Source: Apostichopus japonicus | Taxonomy: Eukaryota; Echinodermata; Holothuroidea; Aspidochirotida; Stichopodidae | DNA: 64,000 nt | Assembly (NCBI RefSeq): GCF_037975245.1 | Contig: NC_092568.1 | Location: 4,477,001-4,541,000, forward strand | Reading direction: 5' to 3' | Part shown: piece after piece, positions 45,701 through 55,800 of the stretch | How the letters are laid out: the number at the start of each line of letters is the position of its first letter | How positions within the stretch are numbered: position 1 is the first letter of the stretch | The notes under the pieces: model-generated | The model's input: only the letters and a program-made list of their open reading frames with translations | What the model was told of the DNA's origin: nothing | Databases searched by the model: none | Made by a program: the position numbers and the translations under genes

Positions 45701-47542
45701 CGCTGGTGACCCATATACGCTAAAAATAGCTCTAGATGCACAGGTACAGTATGCACAAGAGATTGTTTAGAGGAAATCTTTAATGTGATGATTATTCTCA
45801 TAAGGGTCTTATATATTTTATGGAATAATTAGATGAAAGCAATTAAGTTTGACGTTTAATCCCAAATGCATCAATTTTTACTAAAAGAAAAACCCAAAAA
45901 GAGACTTCAGCTGCTGTTATTATTGCAAACAAAACACTGTTTGTGTTGTTTATGGCAGTCTGCTTATGGATACTGCATTCCTGAGAAAAAGATAGCAATT
46001 TTATTCAATTGCAATGGATTGAATTGTCCATCCATTGTTTAATACACCGCCCCCTCCCCCATTTATAGGGGTGCAGGGGGTGTCAGGTTTCAGGCTCATA
46101 GAAGATTCTCCCATTTTCACGAACACCTCCTTTCTTACTTTGCAGGGATCTGCTGTGGGCCAGTTATACACCGATGACGGCCACACCTATAATTTCCAGA
46201 AAGGTCAATACATTTACAGGCAGTTTGAGTTTAAAGATAATAAACTGATATCAAAGTAAGTTAGTTTATGATTCATTCACTTTTCATTTAAATGCTCTTG
46301 AGTTTTTGTGCAAATTGTCCGGAATAGTAGTCATGTGTGGTTTCAGCATAAAGATGGGGGTGGGAAGGGAAGGGTGGCGAAGGGTTGGGTGGGTGGGGGG
46401 GAGTTCAGAAGGGGGTATAACACTACATTCCCCTTCCCCTGTCCAACTCCACACAAAAACTTATACTTAGTTCTTATCATTACTCTTTTACATGCAGAAG
46501 TAATTATAGAGTTTCATGTGAAAAGATTTTTTTTTAAATTAAAAGTGGAAACAATTACTCCTTCTAATTGTCATTATTTCAACACTTCCATATTGTTCTC
46601 TCCTTACAGAAATTTAGCTCCAGTGAGTGAATATAATAGCAAATCCTGGCTGGAGAGAGTGGTCATTATAGGTTTATCAGAATCACCCAATCATGTTTCT
46701 CTTATTAGTCAAGGTAAATAATGAGGATTTGTGAATTGTTTTAACTTTTTGCTTTAATAAACAGCGAACTACCTTCTATGAGGTTGAGAGGACCTCACAG
46801 CATGTACTGTAGCTAATTTGTAGCCCTATTTGCATTATTATATCATATAATTATCATATAAAATATCAAATCGCAAGGAAATTTGAAATCCAAAATTTTT
46901 CACATTTCAGTCAATATGATGGTTGGACATGCAAAATATGCAACTATTAATTCCACTTTATATTACATGAATAAAAAATAAAACCTCTGTGGATGAAGTG
47001 TTAACTGGCTGTCCACAAAGTCTGCAAAATTTAATGTTAAAGTTAATGAACATTCAGAATAGCTATAATGAAATCAGCTACCTGTTACCCATTGATGAGC
47101 ATCATAAGATGTTTGTCATCAACAAACTCTCAGACCATTCAAAGGAGAAACCAATCAAGCCATCATATTTAAAGTATGCCACAGAGATGTTTACAATATA
47201 ACACCTTTAAACAGCTTAATATAAGCAATCATCCATTTTTGGGATTGCGTCTGCCTTAACATTCCTTCATGACATGTTAACATGTGACAGGCAACTATAT
47301 GAACATCCAAGAATTGTGTCCCCCATTGATTATGGAATAATAAATAAATTAAATTATAAAAGAACTTGTGCATTTGTACTACAGACTATGCCATGTTGTA
47401 TGACAATTGCATATCTATTTCTACTCATTCGACAGGTGGTAACACCCAGTCTCTGGAATTTGGTTACTCTGTCCAGAGGGTGCTCTCCATACGTAAACCT
47501 GCCATAAACATAGCCGAAGACTTTGAGATCTCTCTCACATAG
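15678..47542 (+). CDS. GANAB: Glucosidase II alpha subunit (GH31, ER N-glycan trimming), complete spliced gene
   Basis: Coding exons: 15678-15715, 23215-23319, 24027-24263, 24652-24825, 27140-27170, 27524-27650, 29019-29115, 29720-29821, 30404-30482, 31148-31321, 31796-31857, 32590-32667, 33418-33493, 34470-34596 or 35200-35326, 37843-38066, 38954-39050, 39179-39280, 39794-39852, 40464-40648, 41426-41490, 42395-42471, 44732-44806, 45630-45743, 46146-46255, 46610-46713, 47436-47542. All phases agree and give 941 residues (human alpha subunit about 944). A signal peptide (hydrophobic about residues 15-29) leads to [16 protein letters not shown]. Family landmarks: acidic loop (exons 5-6), [37 protein letters not shown] with nucleophile D540, TGDNAAEW with acid/base D616, [14 protein letters not shown], and PVFQRGG. 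It removes the inner glucoses from ER N-glycans with a beta subunit. No KDEL is present, as expected. The gene could be the common ancestor type of GANAB and GANC. Confidence 0.96.
15716..20552. other. GANAB-like intron 1, left part
   Basis: No coding sequence is recognised. TAGGCCTAGG-type phrases are frequent near 15940-16400. A poly-G is at 17405-17418. Short ORFs here are not convincing. Confidence 0.4.
20553..21663. mobile_element. hAT-type MITE, 1111 bp, outer member of a nest
   Basis: Ends CAAGGGTGGCGGAA (left) and TTCCGCCGCCCTTG (right) are inverted repeats with one mismatch. An exact 8-bp direct repeat GTTGTGAT abuts both ends (20545-20552 and 21664-21671), the hAT signature. No transposase frame. 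A second element sits inside. It lies in GANAB-like intron 1. Confidence 0.88.
20715..21111. mobile_element. hAT-like MITE, 397 bp, nested inner element
   Basis: Ends CAGTGGCGGAGC and GCTCCGCCACTG are perfect inverted repeats. It sits wholly inside the 20553-21663 element. Its flanks are C/T runs, so a target duplication cannot be judged. Confidence 0.8.
21664..23214. other. GANAB-like intron 1, right part
   Basis: No gene is recognised. It contains a poly-G at 22381-22391 and a (TA)n tract at about 22879-22899. Confidence 0.4.
23540..24026. repeat. Pyrimidine-rich minisatellite ending at the exon 3 splice acceptor
   Basis: About six imperfect copies of a 65-75-bp unit: CCCCACTCCCCCTCTCT, then TTATACCCATGTAACACT, then TTCCCCTATCTCTCTC and ATTTCTTTC. 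The last unit ends in (CT)n-ATTTCTAG, which is the acceptor of exon 3 (24027), so the polypyrimidine tract is itself part of a repeat unit. Confidence 0.85.
24264..26550. other. GANAB-like introns 3-4 around exon 4
   Basis: Apart from coding exon 4 at 24652-24825, no gene or clear repeat is seen. Confidence 0.4.
26559..26857. repeat. ~40-bp minisatellite in GANAB-like intron 4
   Basis: About seven diverged copies around the phrase AGGTCTAGCCTAACCTGCAT followed by ACAGATGTACCT. Confidence 0.85.
27628..28490 (+). repeat. ~87-bp minisatellite copied from the 3' end and donor of GANAB-like exon 6
   Basis: About ten head-to-tail copies. The first begins inside exon 6 (AAAACACATCACGATAGTAA then ACCAAATG|GTAATG). 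Each later copy repeats this exon end, the donor GTAATG and about 60 bp of intron. Long and short variants of the middle (GGCACTCTATC and GCACTATC) alternate. Reading past the true donor gives NGNVSFL then a stop, so a downstream donor would truncate the protein. Confidence 0.93.
28870..28920 (+). repeat. Fragment of the hammerhead-hairpin repeat family (tail only)
   Basis: GAAACTGTTAGCAAACTGCT followed by TATCCACTAAAGAGCC matches the tails at 38660-38695 and, inverted, 53075-53115. No hairpin remains here. Confidence 0.6.
29116..33893. other. GANAB-like introns 7-13, left part of the last
   Basis: Between coding exons 8-13 the introns hold no recognised gene. A poly-C occurs at 33191-33201 and a poly-G at 29468-29478. 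Confidence 0.4.
33897..34270. repeat. ~38-bp minisatellite just upstream of alternative exon 14a
   Basis: About nine copies of ATATCCCCAACAGTGAAAAT followed by ATCATATCATAAAATGAC. It ends about 200 bp before the acceptor of exon 14a, in GANAB-like intron 13. Confidence 0.93.
34470..34596 (+). CDS. GANAB: GANAB-like exon 14, version a
   Basis: 127 bp, enters in phase 0 and leaves after one base, residues 461-502. It reads [20 protein letters not shown], then [20 protein letters not shown] and WP. This is close to the usual glucosidase II sequence at this place (IVDPHIK..SGY and GWCWPG). The second Trp of GWCW is by alignment a sugar-contact residue of the active site. Acceptor TGTGCAG, donor CCAG|GTACAA. 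Confidence 0.95.
35200..35326 (+). CDS. GANAB: GANAB-like exon 14, version b (duplicate, predicted mutually exclusive)
   Basis: 127 bp with the same phases as version a, 603 bp downstream. It reads [20 protein letters not shown], then [20 protein letters not shown] and WP. It is identical to version a at 18 of 42 residues, including DPH, LY, EA and the final GWCWP. Acceptor AAATAG, donor CCAG|GTGAGT. No stop and no gap. Using both or neither shifts the frame, so one is chosen per mRNA. The alternative, a recently silenced copy, is unlikely because frame, length and both splice sites are intact. Confidence 0.9.
35327..37842. other. GANAB-like intron 14 with a ~50-bp minisatellite
   Basis: Long intron. 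At 37305-37620 lie about seven copies of CTCACCGGGCCATTACCGGC followed by GGTTATATCAGCTACTCAT. A poly-C is part of the exon 15 acceptor region at 37811-37818. No gene is recognised elsewhere. Confidence 0.75.
38660..38830. repeat. Hammerhead-hairpin repeat in GANAB-like intron 15 (two inverted cores)
   Basis: The tail AAACTGCTTATCCACTGAAG leads into GTGTAAAAGTAAG, then one core on the minus strand (38760-38721) and one on the plus strand (38768-38808). The minus core is the best of its family: GCCT, CTGAAGA, A, GATCC-TGCTA-GGATC, GAAA, ACAT, C, AGGC, with helix I GCCT/AGGC. The plus core has CTGCAGA and GATTGAAACGTC. As in the family, one extra A separates the box from helix II. Confidence 0.65.
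40205..40345 (-). repeat. Hammerhead-hairpin repeat in GANAB-like intron 18
   Basis: The minus-strand core at 40304-40265 reads CTGAAGA, ATATCATGCTCGGAGC, GAAACGTC, AGGC. The CUGANGA box and GAAA are intact but helix II is decayed. Confidence 0.6.
41451..41718 (+). repeat. 132-bp tandem duplication of the 3' end and donor of GANAB-like exon 20
   Basis: Copy 1 (41451-41582) starts in exon 20 at GACAGTAAAACATTTGCC and covers the donor ATAG|GTATGA at 41490/41491 plus intron. Copy 2 (41583-41718) repeats exon end, donor and intron with few changes. Copy 2 has no acceptor. Extending exon 20 to the second donor hits a stop within four codons (GMTV then TGA). Confidence 0.92.
42472..44176. other. 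GANAB-like intron 21, left part
   Basis: It contains a decayed hammerhead-hairpin family copy at about 43373-43480 (GCAAACTGC-like tail and GAAACTTCAGGCC), a poly-C at 43533-43542, CA-repeats at 43770-43785 and 43979-44007, and a pair of ACCGAGGACC phrases near 43806 and 43915. Confidence 0.5.
44177..44215 (+). CDS. GANAB: Candidate 39-bp cassette exon of GANAB-like gene
   Basis: Between exons 21 and 22 lies ACCAGCATG...GAAACG flanked by a pyrimidine-rich acceptor (TTTTCTTTTCCC, then GACCAG) and a strong donor ACG|GTGAGTG. It is in phase 0/0 and would add [13 protein letters not shown] after YLPGQNT in the C-terminal beta-domain. Human GANAB has no insert at this point as far as I recall. 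Skipping it restores the usual length, so it would be an optional exon. It could be chance. Confidence 0.42.
44807..47435. other. GANAB-like introns 22-25
   Basis: Non-coding sequence between exons 22-26. A G-rich stretch lies at 46352-46413. An open frame at 46989-47201 has no recognisable similarity and is taken as chance. Confidence 0.4.
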
Positions 47543-49082
47543 GATAATCCAGAGTAGACCGAAAAGCAGTTTTTTTTCTTCTTAACTTTTTGAGTAATGT
47601 ATTTGTTGCTGTGATTCAATGCAGAGGAGACAGTTCGAGATTGCTCTCTGATCATGACAGCTTTGTGACGTTTAATTGTTTTTCTTACGTAACTCGGAGA
47701 CCAGGTGTTTGGCTATGAGATAGAGACTGGATGCTTGTGAAGGACGGATGGGGGAGATAGTAACATTTCTGTAGTGGTCCGGTGCCTTCATTACTATGCA
47801 CCTCTTGTTTCTTTGTGTTTGTTATGTTTCTGTTTATGGTGTGTGTAGTAGTATACGGTAACTTTGCATGTCCTCTAACATTGTGTATCTGTGCTGATGG
47901 ACAATGCAGGTGCTGTGTGTATATAAGGCAAGTTAAAAACACTATCTTAAGTTGCCGTTTTCAATCTGAACAGCCACAATGAAATTAGCCCTATTTTATA
48001 CAGTGAATGGAGGAAAGGTCAAGTTTGTATATTTTGAGAACTGGTTATGAAATATTTCACCCATATAGAAGAATTTTTAACCGTAAATTTTAATACATGG
48101 GTGATGTTGGAGTAAGTTTTACTTTAATACTTGAAGCATTTTGATTCAAGACCCTTACAAGGTAACTTAATCTCATTGAGATAGAATCTTATCAAAAAAA
48201 CCATTGATGAAATCACACATAGCCGAAGGATAAAACTAAATGGCAGAGCTTGTCATTACAGATGCTCTTTAAGATACCTTATTTTGTACTCTTAAACATT
48301 GCAAAGTTACCGTATACCATAATACAACTTATTTCACTTAATGTCCACTTCCAAGTACACCATGGACTTCCAATGGCAGTTCATCGAGGAATCATTTATC
48401 AGGGATGTGCTCAGGAATATTTGAGTGTCGGGCAGATTGTGCGGTAGTGTGATCCACACCGTGGGAGAGGGATCTCATGGGTGGGGTACCCCCTCCCCAC
48501 TGGACAAATGTTGCACATGAAGTATGCTTAGGTGGAGCTATTTTTCCTATTCTGTGCCATGTATTCTCCCAGATTTTGGTTATGGTCAAATTTGTTAAAT
48601 TATCATCAAAAAAGTGCCGGGCGGAAATGTTTGTGCTGGGCGGCATTCAGAACTGCTGGGCGCAGCCGCCCGGTGCCGCCCAGTGCCGTGAGCACATCCC
48701 TGATTTATTTATCACTTCAGTATAGTAGAGTCATTGCCATATTAAGTCTGAAGTAGTTATCTTGATCAACTGATATCTGTTTGTCTGTGTGTCCTTCATT
48801 TTATACGCAATCAAAAAAAAATTCCATTGCTGGACTGCATGAGATGCAATAACGGAATGTTTCTACAGTGACAAAGAAGAAAGTAAACTACCCCATCAGA
48901 GGTCGATAGGTAAACTAAAGGGTTTCAGTCACAGAGAAGTTCATTGTGTTATCAGATGCTACAGTTTATTTCAAAGACAATATCCGTTTCATTCTTTGTT
49001 GGACAAAAGTCTTCAATATTTCTCCAAAACTTCTTATGTTACTTGTGACTTTGAAGATATGTTAGTTACATTTTATAATAAA
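47543..49082 (+). other. GANAB-like 3' region with candidate poly(A) signal
   Basis: Downstream of TAG at 47540-47542. The first AATAAA is at 49077-49082, another is at 49548-49553. If the first is used the 3' UTR is about 1.5 kb and includes the MITE at 48400-48702. Not verifiable here. Confidence 0.4.
48400..48702. mobile_element. MITE, 303 bp, in the probable GANAB-like 3' UTR
   Basis: Inverted ends CAGGGATGTGCTCA and TGAGCACATCCCTG are perfect over 14 bp. ATTTAT occurs directly outside both ends (48394-48399 and 48703-48708), a probable target duplication. The right half is GC-rich (GCCGCCCGGTGCCGCCC). Confidence 0.82.
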
Positions 49083-49553
49083 AAGGCCCACCTTCATTAA
49101 GGTCGAAATGTGCCAGGGATAAAGGCTGTATCATGGTAGTGTGTAAATGTCTTTATTTAAGAGCACTAATTTACAAGAGTCGAGAAAGTTTTAGCTAAAT
49201 TTCTTGAAGTTCTCTGTCGCTGTTGTTTGGTACTCGAAGAGGGGGAAGAATAGTCTCTACGTATCGGTACGATTCATTGAAACAAAACCTCTGATTGGTC
49301 AAGGGCATTTCAATAAGACCGCTATGACATAATTTGGCGAAAGACGAGAACCTTGAGTAGCACTGCAATACATTGATTGCGTTTTGATTTTTTCGTCTCA
49401 ATTTACAAGTTTTGTTACATTGATATTTCATTTAATGTTCAAAAGTATATAACAAAAGGAGAATTCCTCTTGATTATTTTTTGTACAAGCGTTTGCCTTC
49501 CACTAACCCCATCTCCTCCTCCAACCTTCTCCTCCTAGGTTGGATGAAATAAA

Positions 49554-52149
49554 ATGGGATGAAAAGTGTAAATGTTTAAGATATTTCAGGTAGAATCATA
49601 CTAATTTCTTCTTATGCTAAACCTCTGTAGAGCTATAATTTGTACAATTACACTGAATAACAACAGTGCAAATATTTCACCATGTGGAAGAATTGTTATA
49701 CTAGAATTGGTCTAGCAGCACCTGCAGATTATATCAATTTAACAGTTTTCGGATTTCTGAACAGATTGCTCAAATCCTTTCTTCACCTTCAGATAAGCCA
49801 CGAAGGAAAAGAAATGTTGATATTCGTCTCAGATCAGAACTTCCTACAACCTTAGATGAACTGTCTTTCAGAGCTTAGTGCAAATAATGGTAACGAGTGA
49901 TACTCTTAATAATGGCTATTAATCGGTATTTAAATAACTCCAAACAGTCAAGAAAATTAATTTAACTGTAAGACATGGTTTCGTTGTAGCTTGTGAAACA
50001 GGTAACTACTATGTAAAACATGAGTGTATCAAGTATAATTTCTTTCTCTCTTTTGCAAAATTTAATACTTTTGACAGTTGATCAGGTTTAAGGAGATTTG
50101 AAGGTATAAACAGAAAAGTATGAAAGTGAATAATCTTGCAGTTATGTTTCAGCCATCTGGCATAGAAAAAAAATACATATGCAATGACAAAACTGATTCA
50201 CTTTGATCACATAGCTATCACCTTCTACAATATTGCCGTTAATGTGTGTGCTAACTAGTCCCTATTGAAAACAAAAGAGAAAAAAGACAACCTCCCACAT
50301 CCCCCCACCCAAAATAAAAGGGTTACACTAACCTTACCACGAAAGAAAAAGAAAATAGTAACCTGTGACCCTGCAGAAAAGATCTGTTCCTCTTTCCTTC
50401 CTCACCCCCTAACACCTCCCCCAACCAAATATAAAACAGTGTCCAGAGTACCTCATGAATGTTTGTGAGTTTTGAGGATCTCCACTGGTTTTTATACACC
50501 TTGTTGAGTTCTTGCATAACTATGTGTGTTAGTACCTCCACAGGTGCCAGTGGTATGTTATTGGGTGTTTGAACACCTCATGGGTGTTGTAAAAAGTTCA
50601 TGATTTGAAGGTTCATTGTTTGAATACCTCCATCGGCGTTGGCTTCATCCATGTGTTCTTGGTGATACCTCCGGGGGCTGGGGGGGGGGGGGGGATTTGG
50701 TTTGATGATAGTTTCCTGGGTATCAATGATATCTCCATGATGGGTGTTGAAGGTTTCTTACTGAGTATTTGCAATAAAGTTATGGAAGGTAAAAAGTATT
50801 ATACTTTACTTGTTTTTATGTTTGTTTTTATAATCACAGATCATCAAAAAAAAGCAGAACAGATTAGAAAGTCTGATATATATATATATATTTATTACAT
50901 ATCAGATAATGTCATTTAAACCATGGAATGCAGTGAAACAATATCAAACATGCAAGACATAATGTTTGGCAATTGTTAGTACTATAAAGGCTTGTCTTGT
51001 CTATATTCTGTTCTCAGGATGTAGGTAATGCACAACTGAAAACAGATTGAAGCACTCAATAAATGATGATGAGTAAAGAGAAAAGATTTTACCTTTAAAT
51101 TAATATATATTAATGCCAGCCCCAACCGCCCCCCCCCCCCCCACCGACCTCTTACATGCAAACCAAAACATTTAAAAGATTGTGACTATATAATGTGGTA
51201 ACCTTGTTAAAAAAGCTAACTTCTTTCTTTTACTGTATCTCTCTTCCATAATACTATATATAAAGTCCAAAACTTTTATAGAATAATGTAAAAGTTAAAA
51301 GACTTGTTATTAATTGTATTGCAATTCCATTTATATTCCAAGTAAAATCAAAATGTACAGACATAGTTATAAACATGATATCTTTCACTTTACGAATAAC
51401 ACTTTACGAAGGCACTACTGATATCAGGCAATCTTTCAAGAGGTGTACTCCTCACCAATTAAATCTTTGGATCAAGATGTAACTCCCACGAGACCTCTGG
51501 ATCAAAAATGTTTCAAATAAATCAAGAGAAATATTATTGCATTGGTTGTTGATAAACTGGTAGCTTTGTAGAAAGGAGTTCAACACATATTTAGTCATGA
51601 AAATTGGTTAAAATAATTAATTTTTTGTAACATAAACTGTTTCTCTAACATTTCTCAACTCTTATATCAAGGCAATGGCTTAAAACAAACCAATGCCAGT
51701 CTAATAATTTAAAAACTTTGATATGAAATAACTTTGTGACACATTTCAAAAGTCTTTTTAGTTAACCAGAAGCATTCTCAAGTCAGTTACATTTTGGTAA
51801 AATATGATGCTGGGCAGTGAAATAATTCCAAAAATATACACTTGGAACATAAAAGAGAGAAACTAAAAGTCTAGAAACAAAGTAATTATTTTATAATAAT
51901 ATTTTAAAGCACCAAGTTTAAAGATACCTCCAACTAATAGTTTACCAAACACCACAACTGAACCACATCATTAAAAGTCTCAAAACCAAATAAATAGATA
52001 AAAGGCATTTTCTGTTGCAATTCAACTGAAACTTGCCTTTCCTCCTCTGAAAACCTACAATAATACAGATAGTTACTAACCAATTGGAATGACCATACCT
52101 TTGTTAGTTAGACTGTTTCACTTTGTAGCCTAGAATCACCATGACTGGT
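49554..52149. other. Convergent intergenic region between GANAB-like and ADPGK genes
   Basis: No gene is recognised. Poly-G at 50677-50693, a (TA)n at 50877-50891, and poly-C at 51129-51143. The ADPGK 3' UTR must lie in the right part, but no clear poly(A) signal stands out near the stop. Confidence 0.4.
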
Positions 52150-52817
52150 TCATATTTGTAACACCAGCCCAGCCGATGAGACATTATCCCCACCCCCAGC
52201 AGTCATATTAATATCAGTACAAACCAATACCGGAGCCACGCAGATAGCTACTTCCCCTTCATCCCAACAAGACACAGGCCTGTCATTTCTGAAAGGCATC
52301 CTTTCACTTCCAGCCTCTTCGGAGATGGAGAATGATTCATCCATGATGATTCTAGACTTGGTGACGTCCACCTTGGAGGTTCCGCAGACGTACCTGTTTG
52401 CCGTCAGGGCCGCTTTGGCCGTTGCAGACATGGTGTTCTTCCAGCCGGAATCCTTGGCTGTCATAATCGCTTGGAATGCTAGAGTATGGACATGGAGTCT
52501 GGACAATCTCTTTTCCCCTTCGGCGTTTGGATCGTTTCTGAGAGAGTTGAACACAAACCTCATCTGGTCTAGAATTGTGGCTGTCCGGGGGTAAGGATCA
52601 GCTAGCAGACTCACATTCCCGTAATTCAGAAGACTGTAAAGGTTTGGGAGTTCCTGTTCGTTCATACCGATAGAGTTCGAATATGGAATTATGTACTGCA
52701 GTAGGTCACGGAGCATCTGTTCCTCGGCAAAGGACGCAAACTCAAAATGCGTCTTGATGTCTGGTGATAAGCCAACCATCAACTTCTGTAGTTCCAAAAG
52801 TCTGGATTGTCTCTCCT
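52150..52817 (-). CDS. ADPGK: ADPGK coding exon 5 (catalytic C-terminal half)
   Basis: 668 bp, residues 253-474, after a CAACAG acceptor. It has RQSRLLELQKLMVGLSPDI, HFEFASFAEEQMLRDLL, SIGMNEQELPNLYSLLN, LHVHTLAFQAI and TAGGGDNVSSAGLVLQI before TGA. It is one large exon here. Confidence 0.96.
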
Positions 52818-55800
52818 CTGTTGCAAGAAAGTTGGTTCATGGGGTGAAGTGAACATGTAAATCTATTCATCTTGACATATATAATAAAATAGAAAAACAA
52901 GACTAACAAAGTAAAATAGTAACTGTGTAAAAGTAAGTTGGCCTGACGTTTCGATCCTAGCAGGATCTTCTACAGATCGAGGCTAAATGAAGAGGGTATT
53001 TGTCATTTAGCCTCTGTAGAAGATCCTGCTAGGATCGAAACGTCAGGCCAACTTACTTTTTCACATTCTATTACACAGGCTCTCTAGTGGATAAGCAGTT
53101 TGCTAACAGTTTTATTTTATTTTAAAATAGTTACTGACATAACCTTAAGATCCAATTTAACTAAAAGTTTGACTCAGCATTAAGTCATGAATACAAATGC
53201 ACGAACATGTATACTTGTTAATGAAGGAACTACTTTTGATTGTGTAGGGGTGAAGGGCAGGAGTTGGGGTTTAGGGGGGGAGGTGTTTGCTCACCAATTT
53301 TAACTTCACCTGCAGAGAATTACAGAAAATAAATTTGTAACTATAAATATACTACATTACTTCCAACTTTGGGGAGCCCTACATATAGACAGCAGATCTC
53401 TAGGTGGAACAAGTTTGGCAAGTGAGTATCCAGAATTACATTATCATGTAGCATGGTATCCAAAACACTCTCCAATGTCAGTTGTAATGTGACATGGCTG
53501 AATAAACTTCTAGAAACAAGAAATGCAGCTTTATTTTGAACAACTTGGAGAGTGAATACCAGCATTGGAATACCAGCAGTACTAAATGTACCATACATCA
53601 CAAAAAACTCAAGGTTTTAAAAGCTACAGTAGAGAGGCCAGCTCAAACTCATACCAAAGTTATAACAGTAGATAGACCATGACTGCATAATATACAGGTA
53701 CCAGCAACAGAGTTGGACAAGATAAGCTGGGTGATGATTAACTAAGACATCACGCAGTTGTGTGTGAAGACACAACCTTGCACTACAACAGAAGTAGAAT
53801 CACATCTGCACAGGGAGTATGGGGACATAACATACTGAATAAGTAATACTCCTTGTTGAGACTAAAAGAAAGTATTTGACATAAATGAGTCAAAGTTGAT
53901 AGTTGTAGATATCAAAGTACCGATAGTAAAGGGGGTGGTGGGGGGTGGAGAGGGGTTACCTTTTCTACCTTGCTATTGAAGGATGTGTACAAATTGAATC
54001 CAGTCTTCCCATCAATTTAAGGTGCTATTTACCTTCTCTAAATGGGAAATTATCCATCATCTGTAGTCCTCCGATGACAACTGCCTGTGGTTTGAATGCA
54101 CCTAATTCCTCTCTAAACTCATCTAAAGATTCCAGCATCGGATTGGACGAGTCCGAGTGGACAATAAACCTACAGATAGAAGAAAACAAAAGAACATTTC
54201 ATAATCAGGTAAAACCATGTTCACACAGGTCTGGGAACAATAATGTTTGAGGGGGGGGGGGAGAGATGTGGGGAGGGAGAGAGTAATATTATTTGGTTCA
54301 TAAAATACGTAATGGTTTATACAAATGTTCTACTCTATATTCGATCATATTTCATTCACGAGTCACAGAGTGAAACACTTCTTGTGACAGACTTTTCATC
54401 ATTTTACACCACTCATGGTTTAAAGCACAACTCTGCTTTTCTAGCAGCTCTCATGAGCGCATTTTGTCTGAGCACATCATACCAGCAGAAGGGTTAAACC
54501 CGTCATATGCCTTCTGTAATCTCGCTATACCAAACCAACATGATTGATACAGAGAGTATCATGTGAAGTAAGAGTAATGAAGCTCTTAACTTATACTGGT
54601 TGTTTACCAGTTGTTAGTAAATGTAATTCTCTTCACTATACGTACTCCATCTTACTTCTCTGATGCTCTTATATGTATCGCAATAACATGTGTAGCCTAT
54701 ATACCTTGAACCAGTAATTTAGTTGCACATTGTTCAAGGAAATGCAGATCAAGTGTTAAGGAAACAGTTCAACACAAGAAGCCTTCATGATGTTTCGATG
54801 AGTCTGGAGAAATTAATCTTTGATGTTTGGGTTGTAATAATATTACATTATGTTCTTCTTCTCAACAAATACATCCGATAGGCATGTACCCTTTGGTGTA
54901 ATTTGGTGATTAACATAAACATTGGACCATTATATTTTCCGTCGAGATTTTGTTTTAAGATGCTAAGCTCTGTAAGGTACAAGGTCACTGTTCAGAGTAT
55001 AGATTATTACAGATTTATTAATTCCACTATTTCCTACCTGTTAGCTCTTGGCGTCTTATATTTCCCCCAAACTTCTCCAGTTTTGTACTCCATTATTAAG
55101 TGTACATCATCCTTTTCCAGAGGAGTGCCGACAACTACGAAGTAAGAAACAGAAATATTAGAAAGCAGCATGTCTTAGTGATTCCTTGCCACATTTTATA
55201 TGAAAACATTCAACAGTAACAATGCATAAACATTTTTTTTAAAAGTTTTGACCACAATTGAGTTTAAAAAGTAATGATAAAGGTTCTTACACTAATGTCC
55301 GTTGGACCAATGCTTCACTTTACGATTTAAGTTGCTTACAACTATTTCCAGCTTTTTTTACCTCTCTTCACCTCAAATGACCTTTGATCTCAACAATAAC
55401 ACAGGTTCTTGCACTTGCCAAGCATAATGAATGAGTTATTGTTTTTTTTAAGGTTTTTGTTTCTTTGACAAGATCTGCCAAAGTCAAGTGACTTTGACTT
55501 ACAACGAAATGTTAGTGGTCTTTGCAATTGAAATGGTACAGTTGATCTACACACCAAGCATGCAGTTCCTCCAAGCTGTAACCTATGAGCCATTGTTAAC
55601 ACTGTTCACACTTTTCACTATCGGTTGACCTCAAGTGACCCTCACCTTAAAAGAAGCAGTAGGGTCATTCTGGTCACAACGCAAATTAGTTCAACCATCC
55701 TGTACTTTCTGAATCATCATGTTTACAAGCAGTGTATCATACACACAGAATGCACACATACACAACCATGCCACATCACCACCACAAACAGTAGATTCCT

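Noticed and set aside
46989-47201. 70-codon plus-strand open frame in intron 25
   Set aside because: The composition looks coding-like, but it lacks splice context or any family I recognise.
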